The notes under the pieces: model-generated
Seen by the model: only the letters and a program-made list of their open reading frames with translations
Told to the model about the DNA's origin: nothing
Databases searched by the model: none
Assembly: GCA_019418225.1 (NCBI GenBank)
Contig: DYCF01000081.1
Span: forward strand, 1 to 7,345
From: Clostridiales bacterium
GTDB lineage: Bacteria > Bacillota > Clostridia > Lachnospirales > Cellulosilyticaceae
Direction: 5' to 3'
DNA: 7,345 bases
Part shown: piece after piece, positions 1 to 4,841 of the stretch
Layout: every line of letters starts with the position of its first letter
Position numbering within the stretch: position 1 is the first letter of the stretch
Position numbers and translations under genes: made by a program

Positions 1-288
1 TTCGTGCTAAGAAAACACCCTTAAAAAAGTTGTCCGAATAACTGTTGACAATCCACACAACACCACCCACAAAAATTGATAAACGTGGGTGAAAATATAG
101 TTAATGATTAAGTGCGTTGATTATCAAAGCAATATAGATGATGTGTAAAGATGAAGCTAGACACGGTAAAGCTTTCGAAGGTTTATTAAGCAGATACTTC
201 GGTAAATAATATATATTAAAATATTTGACATTCAGATACTAGAAGGTATTTGAGGACTGAGAGAATATTTAGCATTTTATAAATGTAT
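1..288. other. Mostly non-coding stretch with a gene remnant
   Basis: No intact gene is visible here. The interpretable part is the rubrerythrin remnant listed separately. A 7-bp inverted repeat, CACCCAC (64-70) with GTGGGTG (85-91), spans a 14-nt loop and has no T-tract, so it is not called a terminator. TTGACA boxes occur at 45-50 and 225-230, but neither has a convincing -10 hexamer at 16-18 bp. One frame reads RAKKTPLKKLSE then stop (3-41), which could be the last codons of an upstream gene, but this is too short to identify. Confidence 0.5.
111..209 (+). pseudogene. Rubrerythrin-like C-terminal remnant
   Basis: The frame ending at TAA 207-209 reads DEARHGKAFEGLLSRYFG followed by a lysine. 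This closely resembles the C-terminal helix of the diiron domain of rubrerythrins and reverse rubrerythrins (NADH peroxidases), in which the E and H of the DEARHG motif bind the diiron centre. These are cytoplasmic peroxide-reducing proteins of anaerobes. Upstream in the same frame is LSALIIKAI, an in-frame TAG at 135-137, then MMCK. This suggests a lysine codon AAG that became TAG. The frame is also closed at 105-107, and the rest of the roughly 180-residue protein is absent. It is therefore a broken 3' fragment and probably not expressed. The family call rests on recall of the motif, not on a search. The split hairpin at 289-305 may have been this gene's terminator. Confidence 0.55.
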
Positions 289-305
289 AAAATATGGGGT
301 AAGGT
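289..305 (+). terminator. Left arm of a terminator split by the IS
   Basis: These 17 bases pair with 2335-2351, giving 16 Watson-Crick pairs and one G-U pair (299 with 2341). In the sequence before insertion the arms would be separated by an 11-nt loop (306-316) and followed by a T-rich tract. That is the form of a Rho-independent terminator for rightward transcription, probably of the gene whose remnant ends at 209. With the IS in the loop, the arms are 2 kb apart and the hairpin should no longer form during transcription. Confidence 0.75.
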
Positions 306-308
306 ATA

Positions 309-316
309 GAAAAATC
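309..316. repeat. Target-site duplication, left copy
   Basis: GAAAAATC directly abuts the left terminal inverted repeat and is repeated exactly at 2327-2334 directly outside the right terminal repeat. An 8-bp duplication is the usual size for the ISL3 family. The duplicated bases are 8 of the 11 loop nucleotides of the interrupted hairpin. Confidence 0.92.
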
Positions 317-338
317 GGTTCTTACTCAACCTTGGGTA
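317..338 (+). repeat. IS left terminal inverted repeat
   Basis: This 22-bp end begins GGTTCTTACTCAA and closes with CTTGGGTA. Read inward, it matches the right end with a single mismatch (C at 330 against A). Such ends are bound by the transposase zinc-finger region in the ISL3 family. It lies on the transposase 3' side. Confidence 0.9.
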
Positions 339-350
339 AATAATACTACC

Positions 351-400
351 TTAATAAAGGCGAATGCATGACTATAAAGCATTCGTCTTTATTAATTTTT
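351..400 (+). terminator. IS-internal hairpin overlapping the transposase stop
   Basis: Bases 351-367 pair with 379-395 (16 Watson-Crick pairs and one G-U) around an 11-nt loop, followed by TTTTT at 396-400. In the plus direction this is a good Rho-independent terminator that would stop outside transcription before it runs antisense through the transposase. The transposase stop codon (372-374, minus strand) lies in the loop. On the minus strand the hairpin could end the transposase mRNA, although no clean T-run follows in that direction. Confidence 0.75.
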
Positions 401-992
401 GCACACTAAAATCTCTACGTTTTACTTGAAATGTTACATAACATTTCTTAAAAAGATTGACTAAATGAGCTCTACCGTATAAAATACGTTTGATGAGTTT
501 GAATTTGTTGTTGTTTCCTTCAACAAATCCACTACTTACAGTATGAGATATCGCATTCTTGATCGGGGCGATATCTTTTTTTATACCCTCTACAAAGCCT
601 TTAATAGGGGATGATTCAAAATTTTTAATAAATAGTTCTAACTGGTTGGGATCTTTTCCCATAAGTATCGTATAAAAACTATTATAGGCATCTTCTAAGA
701 GGTTAATAATTTCATAGTATTCTTTAATGATTTCAATGTGTTTTTCTAACCCATCCACAGCAGTTTCATCGCATTCCCTTCGTAAAATAGAACTTAATAT
801 TTGATGACGTTTAATAACAGTTATCTCTTTAGGGTAATCAGTCTTATATGCCCAGTTCATATGAAATGTACGATTAAAGTTATTTTTAGCAAGCACCATG
901 ATATAGTTTTCCATTGTTTTTAGCTTACCATTATAACCCATTCGTATGACATATGATAAAATGATAGCAGGATCTATCTTATCACGTAACAT
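372..992 (-). pseudogene. ISL3 transposase, C-terminal segment
   Basis: This 206-codon frame carries the last part of the ISL3 catalytic domain. The motif SSGFVEGNNNKFKLIKR near residues 153-169 holds the third acidic residue of the DDE triad (Glu158), followed by the conserved YGR. The Met at 992 is probably not a true start: the same frame stays open upstream to a stop at 1059-1061 and reads through KKRKTLADDYLNIIYK. It most likely joined the middle segment by a frame change in the A-rich run at 1034-1041. It has the same reading frame as the N-terminal segment, so the two frame changes compensate. The family call is firm. Expression as a separate protein is unlikely. Confidence 0.88.
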
Positions 993-1014
993 TTTATAGA
1001 TGATATTTAGGTAA

Positions 1015-1797
1015 TCATCGGCTAATGTTTTTCTTTTTTTTATAATTTTTTGGTTGGTCTAATAAAAGAATATCTTCTTCCGTCATATGAATATATCCAT
1101 TTTCATCCATAGGAGGTTTATTATTATAGTAGTATTTATCCAAATCCTTAGAAAGGGGATCTACTTTTAAAATCTTTATCTGCTCAGGTTTAGTCTTTAT
1201 CACTTTTCCGTCTTTTATAAATACTTCTTTTGGTAATTCCACCTTGAATAGATCTCTCATACGGTTAGCTAAATTTTGAAGTAAATGAAATCTATCTGCC
1301 ACTTGAGTACATTCAGGTAGTATGGCGTTAATTGCTTTGGCATAAGCACTTGCTCTATCGCGAGCAATGAGTTTAATTTTCTTGTGTTCTTTGAGCCATG
1401 CCTTTAATGTCTCTGAATCCCGTCCGTCTAATAACGCAATGAGATGGTGACCATTTAAATCGTAAATAGCTGTTGCATAAGTTTGGCCTTTTCGAATAGC
1501 TACATCATCAATACCAACAGCTTCGACATTTGGATTATCCTCAATAATAATTTTATCGTAAATTCTTTTAATAGTGTCATTACTTACCTTTATACCTATA
1601 AGAGAAAGTACTTTGCTAGCACCTTCATTGCTAAGAAAGATTGAAACAGCTAGAATAAGAGATGTGAGTTCAGTCGTTCTTACCTGTGAGGCAGATGCGA
1701 ATGGAGGTGTTTCCATAATTACTTTTGTTGCACAGGCTTCATTAAGACATTTATATTTATAGGCAGTAATATGGAGATAAGTTGTTTTTAAATGCAT
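1015..1797 (-). pseudogene. ISL3 transposase, central catalytic segment
   Basis: This 260-codon frame has the second half of the zinc-binding region (Cys17 and Cys22 in KCLNEAC), then the core of the DDE domain: GIDDVAIRKG with the first Asp at 97, and ARDRASAYA with the second Asp at 147, followed by VADRFHLLQN. These motifs are characteristic of ISL3 transposases. The frame is open upstream to the stop at 1840-1842 and reads HATYVRKIQAVP just before the apparent Met start, which fits conserved ISL3 sequence. So translation originally entered from the N-terminal segment and Met1797 is internal. It ends prematurely at 1015-1017, just after a lysine-rich stretch created by the A8 run. The missing catalytic Glu is in the 372-992 segment. 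Confidence 0.9.
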
Positions 1798-1988
1798 AGG
1801 TACTGCCTGTATTTTACGTACATATGTAGCATGAAAAAGCTACTTGTCTCTCCACAATTTGGACAAATAGCTTGGTGTAATTTGGATTTTATATAGATAT
1901 GTATTTCTTCGTCAGATTCTATCCAGTCATAGATTAAATAATCCTTGCCGAATAATTTTTCATTGATATTTAATTCTTTGTATTTCAT
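1788..1988 (-). pseudogene. ISL3 transposase, N-terminal zinc-finger segment
   Basis: This 66-codon frame holds the natural start of the transposase. ATG at 1988 is preceded by GGAAGGG (2000-2006, minus strand) 11 nt upstream. ICPNCGE gives the Cys42-x2-Cys45 half of the ISL3-type zinc finger, the presumed DNA-binding part. After SSFF the frame runs into unrelated residues and stops at 1788. The conserved continuation (HATYVRKIQ) is in the frame of the next segment. One extra T in the five-T run (minus strand, 1834-1838) would restore a continuous reading frame here. The three segments together span about 538 codons, a plausible length for this family. Promoter signals upstream are weak (TATTAT near 2012-2017 on the minus strand). 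Confidence 0.85.
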
Positions 1989-2057
1989 TTATAATGTTAC
2001 CCTTCCATGATATAATACTAGTCTAACAAAATATGCAAATATAAGAAATAGCTCAGT

Positions 2058-2085
2058 AAAAAAATGGCATTCGAAAATGCCATTT
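2058..2085 (-). terminator. Hairpin terminator facing the transposase
   Basis: A 10-bp stem (2062-2071 with 2076-2085) closes on a 4-nt loop. Read on the minus strand, it is followed by a T-run formed by the A bases at 2058-2064. It lies about 70 bp upstream of the transposase start, so it would stop leftward transcription entering from the ptsH side before it reached the transposase gene. Confidence 0.6.
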
Positions 2086-2157
2086 CAGATTGTTGACAAA
2101 TGAATTTTCCCAAAATAAACTCACAAATTAAGTGAGGATTATTCAAGAAAATCTATT

Positions 2158-2205
2158 AAAATAGGGGTAAAAAGAGCAGTTTAGGTCCATTTTTACCTCT
2201 GTTTT
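2158..2205. repeat. Long hairpin at the centre of the palindromic module
   Basis: Bases 2158-2173 pair with 2190-2205 as a 16-bp stem with two G-T pairs (2165 with 2198, 2162 with 2201) around a 16-nt loop. The core is AGGGGTAAAAA against TTTTTACCTCT. No uninterrupted T-run follows the stem, so it is reported as structure, not as a terminator. Confidence 0.65.
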
Positions 2206-2256
2206 CTATTTCTAGACTAGTAAAATACTATGGAAAAGTTAATTGTCTACAGCCTG

Positions 2257-2286
2257 AAATGGCATTCGAAAATGCCATTTTTATTT
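2257..2286 (+). terminator. Hairpin terminator facing ptsH
   Basis: The stem is 2257-2266 paired with 2271-2280, with loop CGAA, followed by TTATTT. It has the same 24-base core as the hairpin at 2062-2085, but here the T-tract is on the plus strand. It would stop rightward transcription before it leaves the IS, partly replacing the terminator that the insertion split. Confidence 0.65.
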
Positions 2287-2304
2287 ACCGAAATATCTTT
2301 AAAA

Positions 2305-2326
2305 TACCCAAGTTTGAGTAAGAACC
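2305..2326 (-). repeat. IS right terminal inverted repeat
   Basis: Read inward on the minus strand, it begins GGTTCTTACTCAA and ends CTTGGGTA, with one mismatch to the left end over 22 bp. It lies on the transposase 5' side, about 317 bp from its start codon. Confidence 0.9.
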
Positions 2327-2334
2327 GAAAAATC
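2327..2334. repeat. Target-site duplication, right copy
   Basis: GAAAAATC is an exact copy of 309-316. It abuts the right terminal repeat on one side and the right hairpin arm (2335) on the other. Confidence 0.92.
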
Positions 2335-2370
2335 ACCTTATCCCATATTTTTATTTTAATTTTTTAGCAT
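2335..2370 (+). terminator. Right arm and T-tract of the split terminator
   Basis: Bases 2335-2351 are the complement of 289-305 and are followed by a T/A-rich stretch (TTATTTTAATTTTTT). Together they form the distal half of the terminator that the IS interrupted. On its own this half has no partner nearby. Confidence 0.72.
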
Positions 2371-2448
2371 TAAATTGTAAAAAATGCACATAGCTAATAA
2401 CGGTATTATTAAGTGATTTTTGGTAAAAAATAGGATAAAAAAAGAGTT

Positions 2449-2470
2449 TGTTCATAGAATGTTCATAGAA
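2449..2470 (+). promoter_or_regulatory. Tandem 11-bp repeat upstream of ptsH
   Basis: TGTTCATAGAA occurs twice, back to back and without mismatch (2449-2459 and 2460-2470). The spacing is about one DNA helical turn, so a protein bound to both copies would sit on the same face. It lies about 113 bp upstream of the ptsH start and about 40 bp upstream of a TATAAT box. This arrangement suits an activator or repressor site, but the regulator is unknown and the duplication could be chance slippage. Confidence 0.4.
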
Positions 2471-2487
2471 AAGTAAAATTATGTTTG

Positions 2488-2516
2488 TTTATTACGGGTG
2501 TAATACAAGTTATAAT
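2488..2516 (+). promoter_or_regulatory. Candidate ptsHI promoter
   Basis: A perfect -10 box TATAAT (2511-2516) has a weak -35 (TTTATT, 2488-2493) at 17 bp. A second perfect TATAAT lies at 2555-2560 but has no good -35 at normal spacing (TTGGAT at 2527-2532 is 22 bp away). Transcription from the second box would give a leader of only about 16 nt. Either or both may serve ptsHI. A weak -35 would be consistent with activator dependence. Confidence 0.4.
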
Positions 2517-2582
2517 TAAAGATATTTTGGATAAAATATGATACAAAAACACACTATAATTTAATTAGAGATAGGAGACATT

Positions 2583-2843
2583 ATGACTACTATAAGCACA
2601 AAACTTATTAACACACAAGGTTTACACGCTAGACCAGCTACATTATTCTGTAAAGAAGCAGGACAATTCAAATCTGATATCAAACTTGTTTGCGGAGATA
2701 AAGAAGGTAATGCAAAAAGCTTAATCGCTCTTTTAGCAATGGGACTTACAGCTGGAGCTGAACTTCAAGTTGTTGCAGAAGGTGAAGATGAAGAAGCAGC
2801 TGCTAAACATATGGCAGACTTCATTGGTTCATTCCAAGAATAA
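2583..2843 (+). CDS. ptsH: Phosphocarrier protein HPr
   Basis: HPr is the small cytoplasmic phosphocarrier of the PEP:sugar phosphotransferase system. It takes phosphate from enzyme I on His15 and gives it to sugar-specific EIIA domains. At 86 residues it has the normal family length. The active-site motif GLHARPA is at residues 13-19 (His15, Arg17), and the regulatory motif AKSLIALLAMG at 44-54 includes Ser46, the target of HPr kinase in Gram-positive bacteria. So this copy can in principle act in CcpA-type catabolite control and is not a Crh-like variant, which lacks His15. The start is supported by AGGAG at 2573-2577, five nt upstream. ptsI follows after 26 nt, almost certainly on the same mRNA. 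The ISL3 element ends 256 bp upstream. Confidence 0.97.
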   Translation: MTTISTKLINTQGLHARPATLFCKEAGQFKSDIKLVCGDKEGNAKSLIALLAMGLTAGAELQVVAEGEDEEAAAKHMADFIGSFQE

Positions 2844-2869
2844 TTAACGACAACTAGGAGGAATATCAG

Positions 2870-4483
2870 ATGAAAAAAGGTATTGCAGCTTCAAAAGGCT
2901 ATGCAATCGGTAATGTTTTTCTTTATGAAGAAAATGAAGTAATCATTACAGACGAAAAAGTAACTGATACAGCTGCTGAACTTGCTAAATTAGAAAATGC
3001 AGTAAGTTTATGCAGAGAACAATTAGAAAAAATTAAAGAAAAAACAAAACAAAATGTTGGTGAGCATGAAGCAGCCGTATTTGAAGCACATATACTTATT
3101 TTAGATGATCCAGAGTTTGTTGGTTCTGTAGAATCTGAAATAAAAAATAATAGCACAAATGCTATGAAAGCAGTAGAAACGGTTTCAAATAATCTTGTTA
3201 TGATTTTTGAATCAATTGATGATGCATACTTAAGAGAGCGTGCAGCAGATATTAAAGACGTTTCTAAACGTATGATTGCTAATCTTGCAGGTCATACAGT
3301 AGGCTTAGAAATAGAAAAAGAAAATACAATCGTTGTAGCACACGATTTAACACCTTCAGATACAGCACAACTTGATAAAACAAAAGTTAAAGGTTTCATC
3401 ACTAACATTGGTGGTAGAACATCTCACTCAGCTATTATGGCAAGAACACTTGAAATTCCAGCAGTAGTTGGGCTTGGTGATATCACAACAAGTGTTAAAA
3501 ATGATGATTTAATCATTGTTGATGGGATTGAAGGACTTGCTATTATTAATCCAGATGAAGCAACTGTTGCAGCGTACGAAGCTAAAATTAAAGCTTTTGA
3601 AGCAGAAAAAGAAGAACTTAAAAAACTTCTTGATGTAAAAGTTGTAACTAAAGAAGGTAAACACATAGAAGTATGTGGTAACATCGGAAAACCAAAAGAT
3701 GCTGATCAAGTTCTTGAAAATGGTGGAGATGGTGTAGGTCTATTTAGAACAGAATTCTTATATATGGACAGAGACTCAGCTCCAACAGAAGAAGAACAAT
3801 ATGAAGCATATAAATATGTTTTAGAAACAATGAAAAACAAAAAAGTTGTTATTAGAACATTAGACATTGGTGGAGATAAGACACTTCCTTACTTACCATT
3901 ACCAGAAGAGATGAATCCATTCTTAGGTTATAGAGCAATCAGACTATGCCTTGATCAAACTGATATCTTCAAGGTACAATTAAGAGCTCTTCTTAGAGCT
4001 TCTGTATATGGACAACTTGCAGTTATGTTCCCAATGATTTCAGGCATTGAGGAATTCAATAACGCTAAAGCAGTTGTAGAAGAATGTAAAAAAGAACTTG
4101 ATGCAGAAGGCATTGCTTACTCAAATAACATTGAGTGGGGAATCATGATTGAGATTCCAGCAGCAGCAGTTATGGCTGATGAATTAGCTAAACATGTTGA
4201 CTTCTTCTCAATTGGAACAAATGACCTTATTCAATACACATTAGCTGCAGATAGAATGAGTGAAAAAGTATCATACCTTTACAATCCAATGCATCCAGCT
4301 GTTTTAAGATTAATTAAAATGACTATCGATGGTGCACATAAACATGGAAAATGGGTAGGTATGTGTGGAGAAATGGCAGGAGATGAAGCTGCTATTCCAA
4401 CTCTTTTAGAGTATGGCTTAGATGAATTCTCAATGAGTGCTACATCTATTTTAAATGCTAAAAAAATCTTATTAAATCAATAA
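2870..4483 (+). CDS. ptsI: PEP-protein phosphotransferase, PTS enzyme I
   Basis: Enzyme I autophosphorylates from phosphoenolpyruvate and passes the phosphate to His15 of HPr, the first step of all PTS sugar uptake. It is soluble and works as a dimer. The 537 residues show the expected order: an N-terminal HPr-binding helical region (about 30-140), the swivelling phosphohistidine domain with GGRTSHSAIMAR (active His186), and the C-terminal PEP-binding barrel. The barrel has GLFRTEFLYM (Arg293), RTLDIGGDK (Arg329), MIEIP (metal-binding Glu428), GTNDLIQY (Asp452) and MCGEMAGD (Cys499). All key residues are present. It is slightly shorter than the E. coli protein (575), mainly at the C-terminus. 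An AGGAGG at 2856-2861, 8 nt before ATG, supports the start. It is the second gene of the ptsHI operon and is followed at once by a strong terminator. Confidence 0.98.
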   Translation: MKKGIAASKGYAIGNVFLYEENEVIITDEKVTDTAAELAKLENAVSLCREQLEKIKEKTKQNVGEHEAAVFEAHILILDDPEFVGSVESEIKNNSTNAMKAVETVSNNLVMIFESIDDAYLRERAADIKDVSKRMIANLAGHTVGLEIEKENTIVVAHDLTPSDTAQLDKTKVKGFITNIGGRTSHSAIMARTLEIPAVVGLGDITTSVKNDDLIIVDGIEGLAIINPDEATVAAYEAKIKAFEAEKEELKKLLDVKVVTKEGKHIEVCGNIGKPKDADQVLENGGDGVGLFRTEFLYMDRDSAPTEEEQYEAYKYVLETMKNKKVVIRTLDIGGDKTLPYLPLPEEMNPFLGYRAIRLCLDQTDIFKVQLRALLRASVYGQLAVMFPMISGIEEFNNAKAVVEECKKELDAEGIAYSNNIEWGIMIEIPAAAVMADELAKHVDFFSIGTNDLIQYTLAADRMSEKVSYLYNPMHPAVLRLIKMTIDGAHKHGKWVGMCGEMAGDEAAIPTLLEYGLDEFSMSATSILNAKKILLNQ

Positions 4484-4492
4484 TAGGATAAT

Positions 4493-4538
4493 AAAAAGGT
4501 ATCATATTAGTAGGTTATACTAATATGATACCTTTTTT
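4493..4538 (+). terminator. ptsHI terminator
   Basis: A perfect 15-bp stem (4498-4512 with 4518-4532) with loop GGTTA is extended by A-T pairs and followed by six T (4533-4538). It begins 10 nt after the ptsI stop. The A-run at 4493-4497 makes it potentially bidirectional. Confidence 0.93.
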
Positions 4539-4692
4539 AGTATTTAAATGCTATAGTCATCATTAGTATAAAGGTTAGAAGAAATAATTATGCAATTAGT
4601 GTAATAAGACCAAGCAGAAGAGGCGTATGTATAGGAGTAGAGAGTATAAAAACTAAATATAGCGGTTAAAAGTACTAAATATTTTTTATTTA

Positions 4693-4721
4693 TTTACAAT
4701 AAATACCCCTGATGATATAGT
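4693..4721 (+). promoter_or_regulatory. Candidate promoter of the GH13 gene
   Basis: TTTACA (4693-4698) and TATAGT (4716-4721) are separated by 17 bp. Each differs from the sigma-A consensus by one base. It lies downstream of the ptsI terminator and would give a leader of about 115 nt before the start codon at 4842, supporting separate transcription. Confidence 0.55.
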
Positions 4722-4787
4722 GAATATAAAAGAAGGAAGGAATAATATAGAAGATTATGATGTAATAGAGATAAATAAGAGGTTTAA

Positions 4788-4838
4788 ATGAAACTCACAA
4801 GTAATAGGAAATATAAGTGTTTTAATAAGGGGGAATAA
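4788..4838 (+). CDS. Possible 16-codon leader ORF
   Basis: ATG at 4788 has a good AGAGG five nt upstream (4778-4782) and encodes MKLTSNRKYKCFNKGE before TAA at 4836. The stop codon lies just after the AAGGGGG ribosome binding site of the GH13 gene and 3 nt before its ATG, so ribosomes translating it would cover that site. Its start also overlaps the TGA of an upstream open frame (ATGA at 4788-4791). This could couple or modulate translation of the GH13 gene. There is no run of regulatory codons as in amino-acid attenuators. It could be chance. Confidence 0.25.
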   Translation: MKLTSNRKYKCFNKGE

Positions 4839-4841
4839 TTA

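Larger units (their letters stand above)
2056..2288. repeat. Nested palindromic module inside the IS
   Basis: Two inverted copies of a roughly 55-bp sequence (2056-2110 and 2232-2288, about 80% alike by eye) flank about 121 bp that contains another hairpin (2158-2205). Each arm holds a perfect 10-bp hairpin: AAATGGCATT paired with AATGCCATTT. The similarity continues beyond the hairpin through CATTTCAG, GACAA and TTTTCC, so it is more than two shared terminators. No coding frame is evident. The module lies between the transposase start and the right end of the IS. It could be part of the element's own regulation, a small non-autonomous insertion, or a structured RNA. The sequence does not decide between these. 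Confidence 0.7.
317..2326 (-). mobile_element. ISL3-family insertion sequence, 2,010 bp
   Basis: The boundaries are set by matching terminal inverted repeats (317-338 and 2305-2326) and flanking 8-bp direct repeats GAAAAATC. The ends begin GGTTCTTACTCAA, resembling the GGCTCTT-type ends of ISL3 elements. The only gene is a transposase on the minus strand (1988 down to 372). It has an N-terminal Cys-x2-Cys zinc finger and a DDE catalytic region typical of ISL3, but is split over three open frames. About 338 bp between the transposase start and the right end is non-coding and full of hairpins. Perfect target duplications and nearly identical ends suggest a fairly recent insertion. Activity is doubtful unless the two frame changes are bypassed or are sequencing errors. 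The element may supply its own transcription stops at both ends. Confidence 0.93.
4539..4841 (+). other. Intergenic region before the GH13 gene
   Basis: No substantial gene is seen. The left part (4539-4660) has no structure I can name. Frame 4663-4791 is open for 43 codons and ends in DYDVIEINKRFK then TGA. It has no ATG and no matching SD, so it may be chance or the tail of a lost gene. The right part holds a promoter (4693-4721), a purine-rich GAAGGAAGG at 4732-4740, a tiny ORF (4788-4838) and the GH13 ribosome binding site. No clear cre site was found. Confidence 0.45.

Noticed and set aside
3..41. Possible 3' end of an upstream gene (RAKKTPLKKLSE then stop)
   Set aside because: Twelve codons at the window edge are too few to support a gene call.
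64..91. CACCCAC/GTGGGTG inverted repeat as a terminator
   Set aside because: The stem is only 7 bp with a 14-nt loop and no T-tract follows.
225..253. TTGACA as a promoter reading toward the IS
   Set aside because: No -10 like hexamer occurs at 16-18 bp.
1574..1762. Plus-strand open frame of 62 codons
   Set aside because: It is antisense to the transposase catalytic segment, lacks recognisable motifs and has no convincing ribosome binding site.
2056..2288. Repeated hairpins as a CRISPR array
   Set aside because: There are only two copies, they are inverted relative to each other and there is no regular spacer pattern.
2923..3709. Minus-strand open frames within ptsI
   Set aside because: They are serine- and phenylalanine-rich shadows of the ptsI coding strand, with no protein family features.
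4539..4841. Riboswitch or cre site in the GH13 leader
   Set aside because: I found no recognisable aptamer core, no terminator stem between promoter and start, and no match to the cre consensus.
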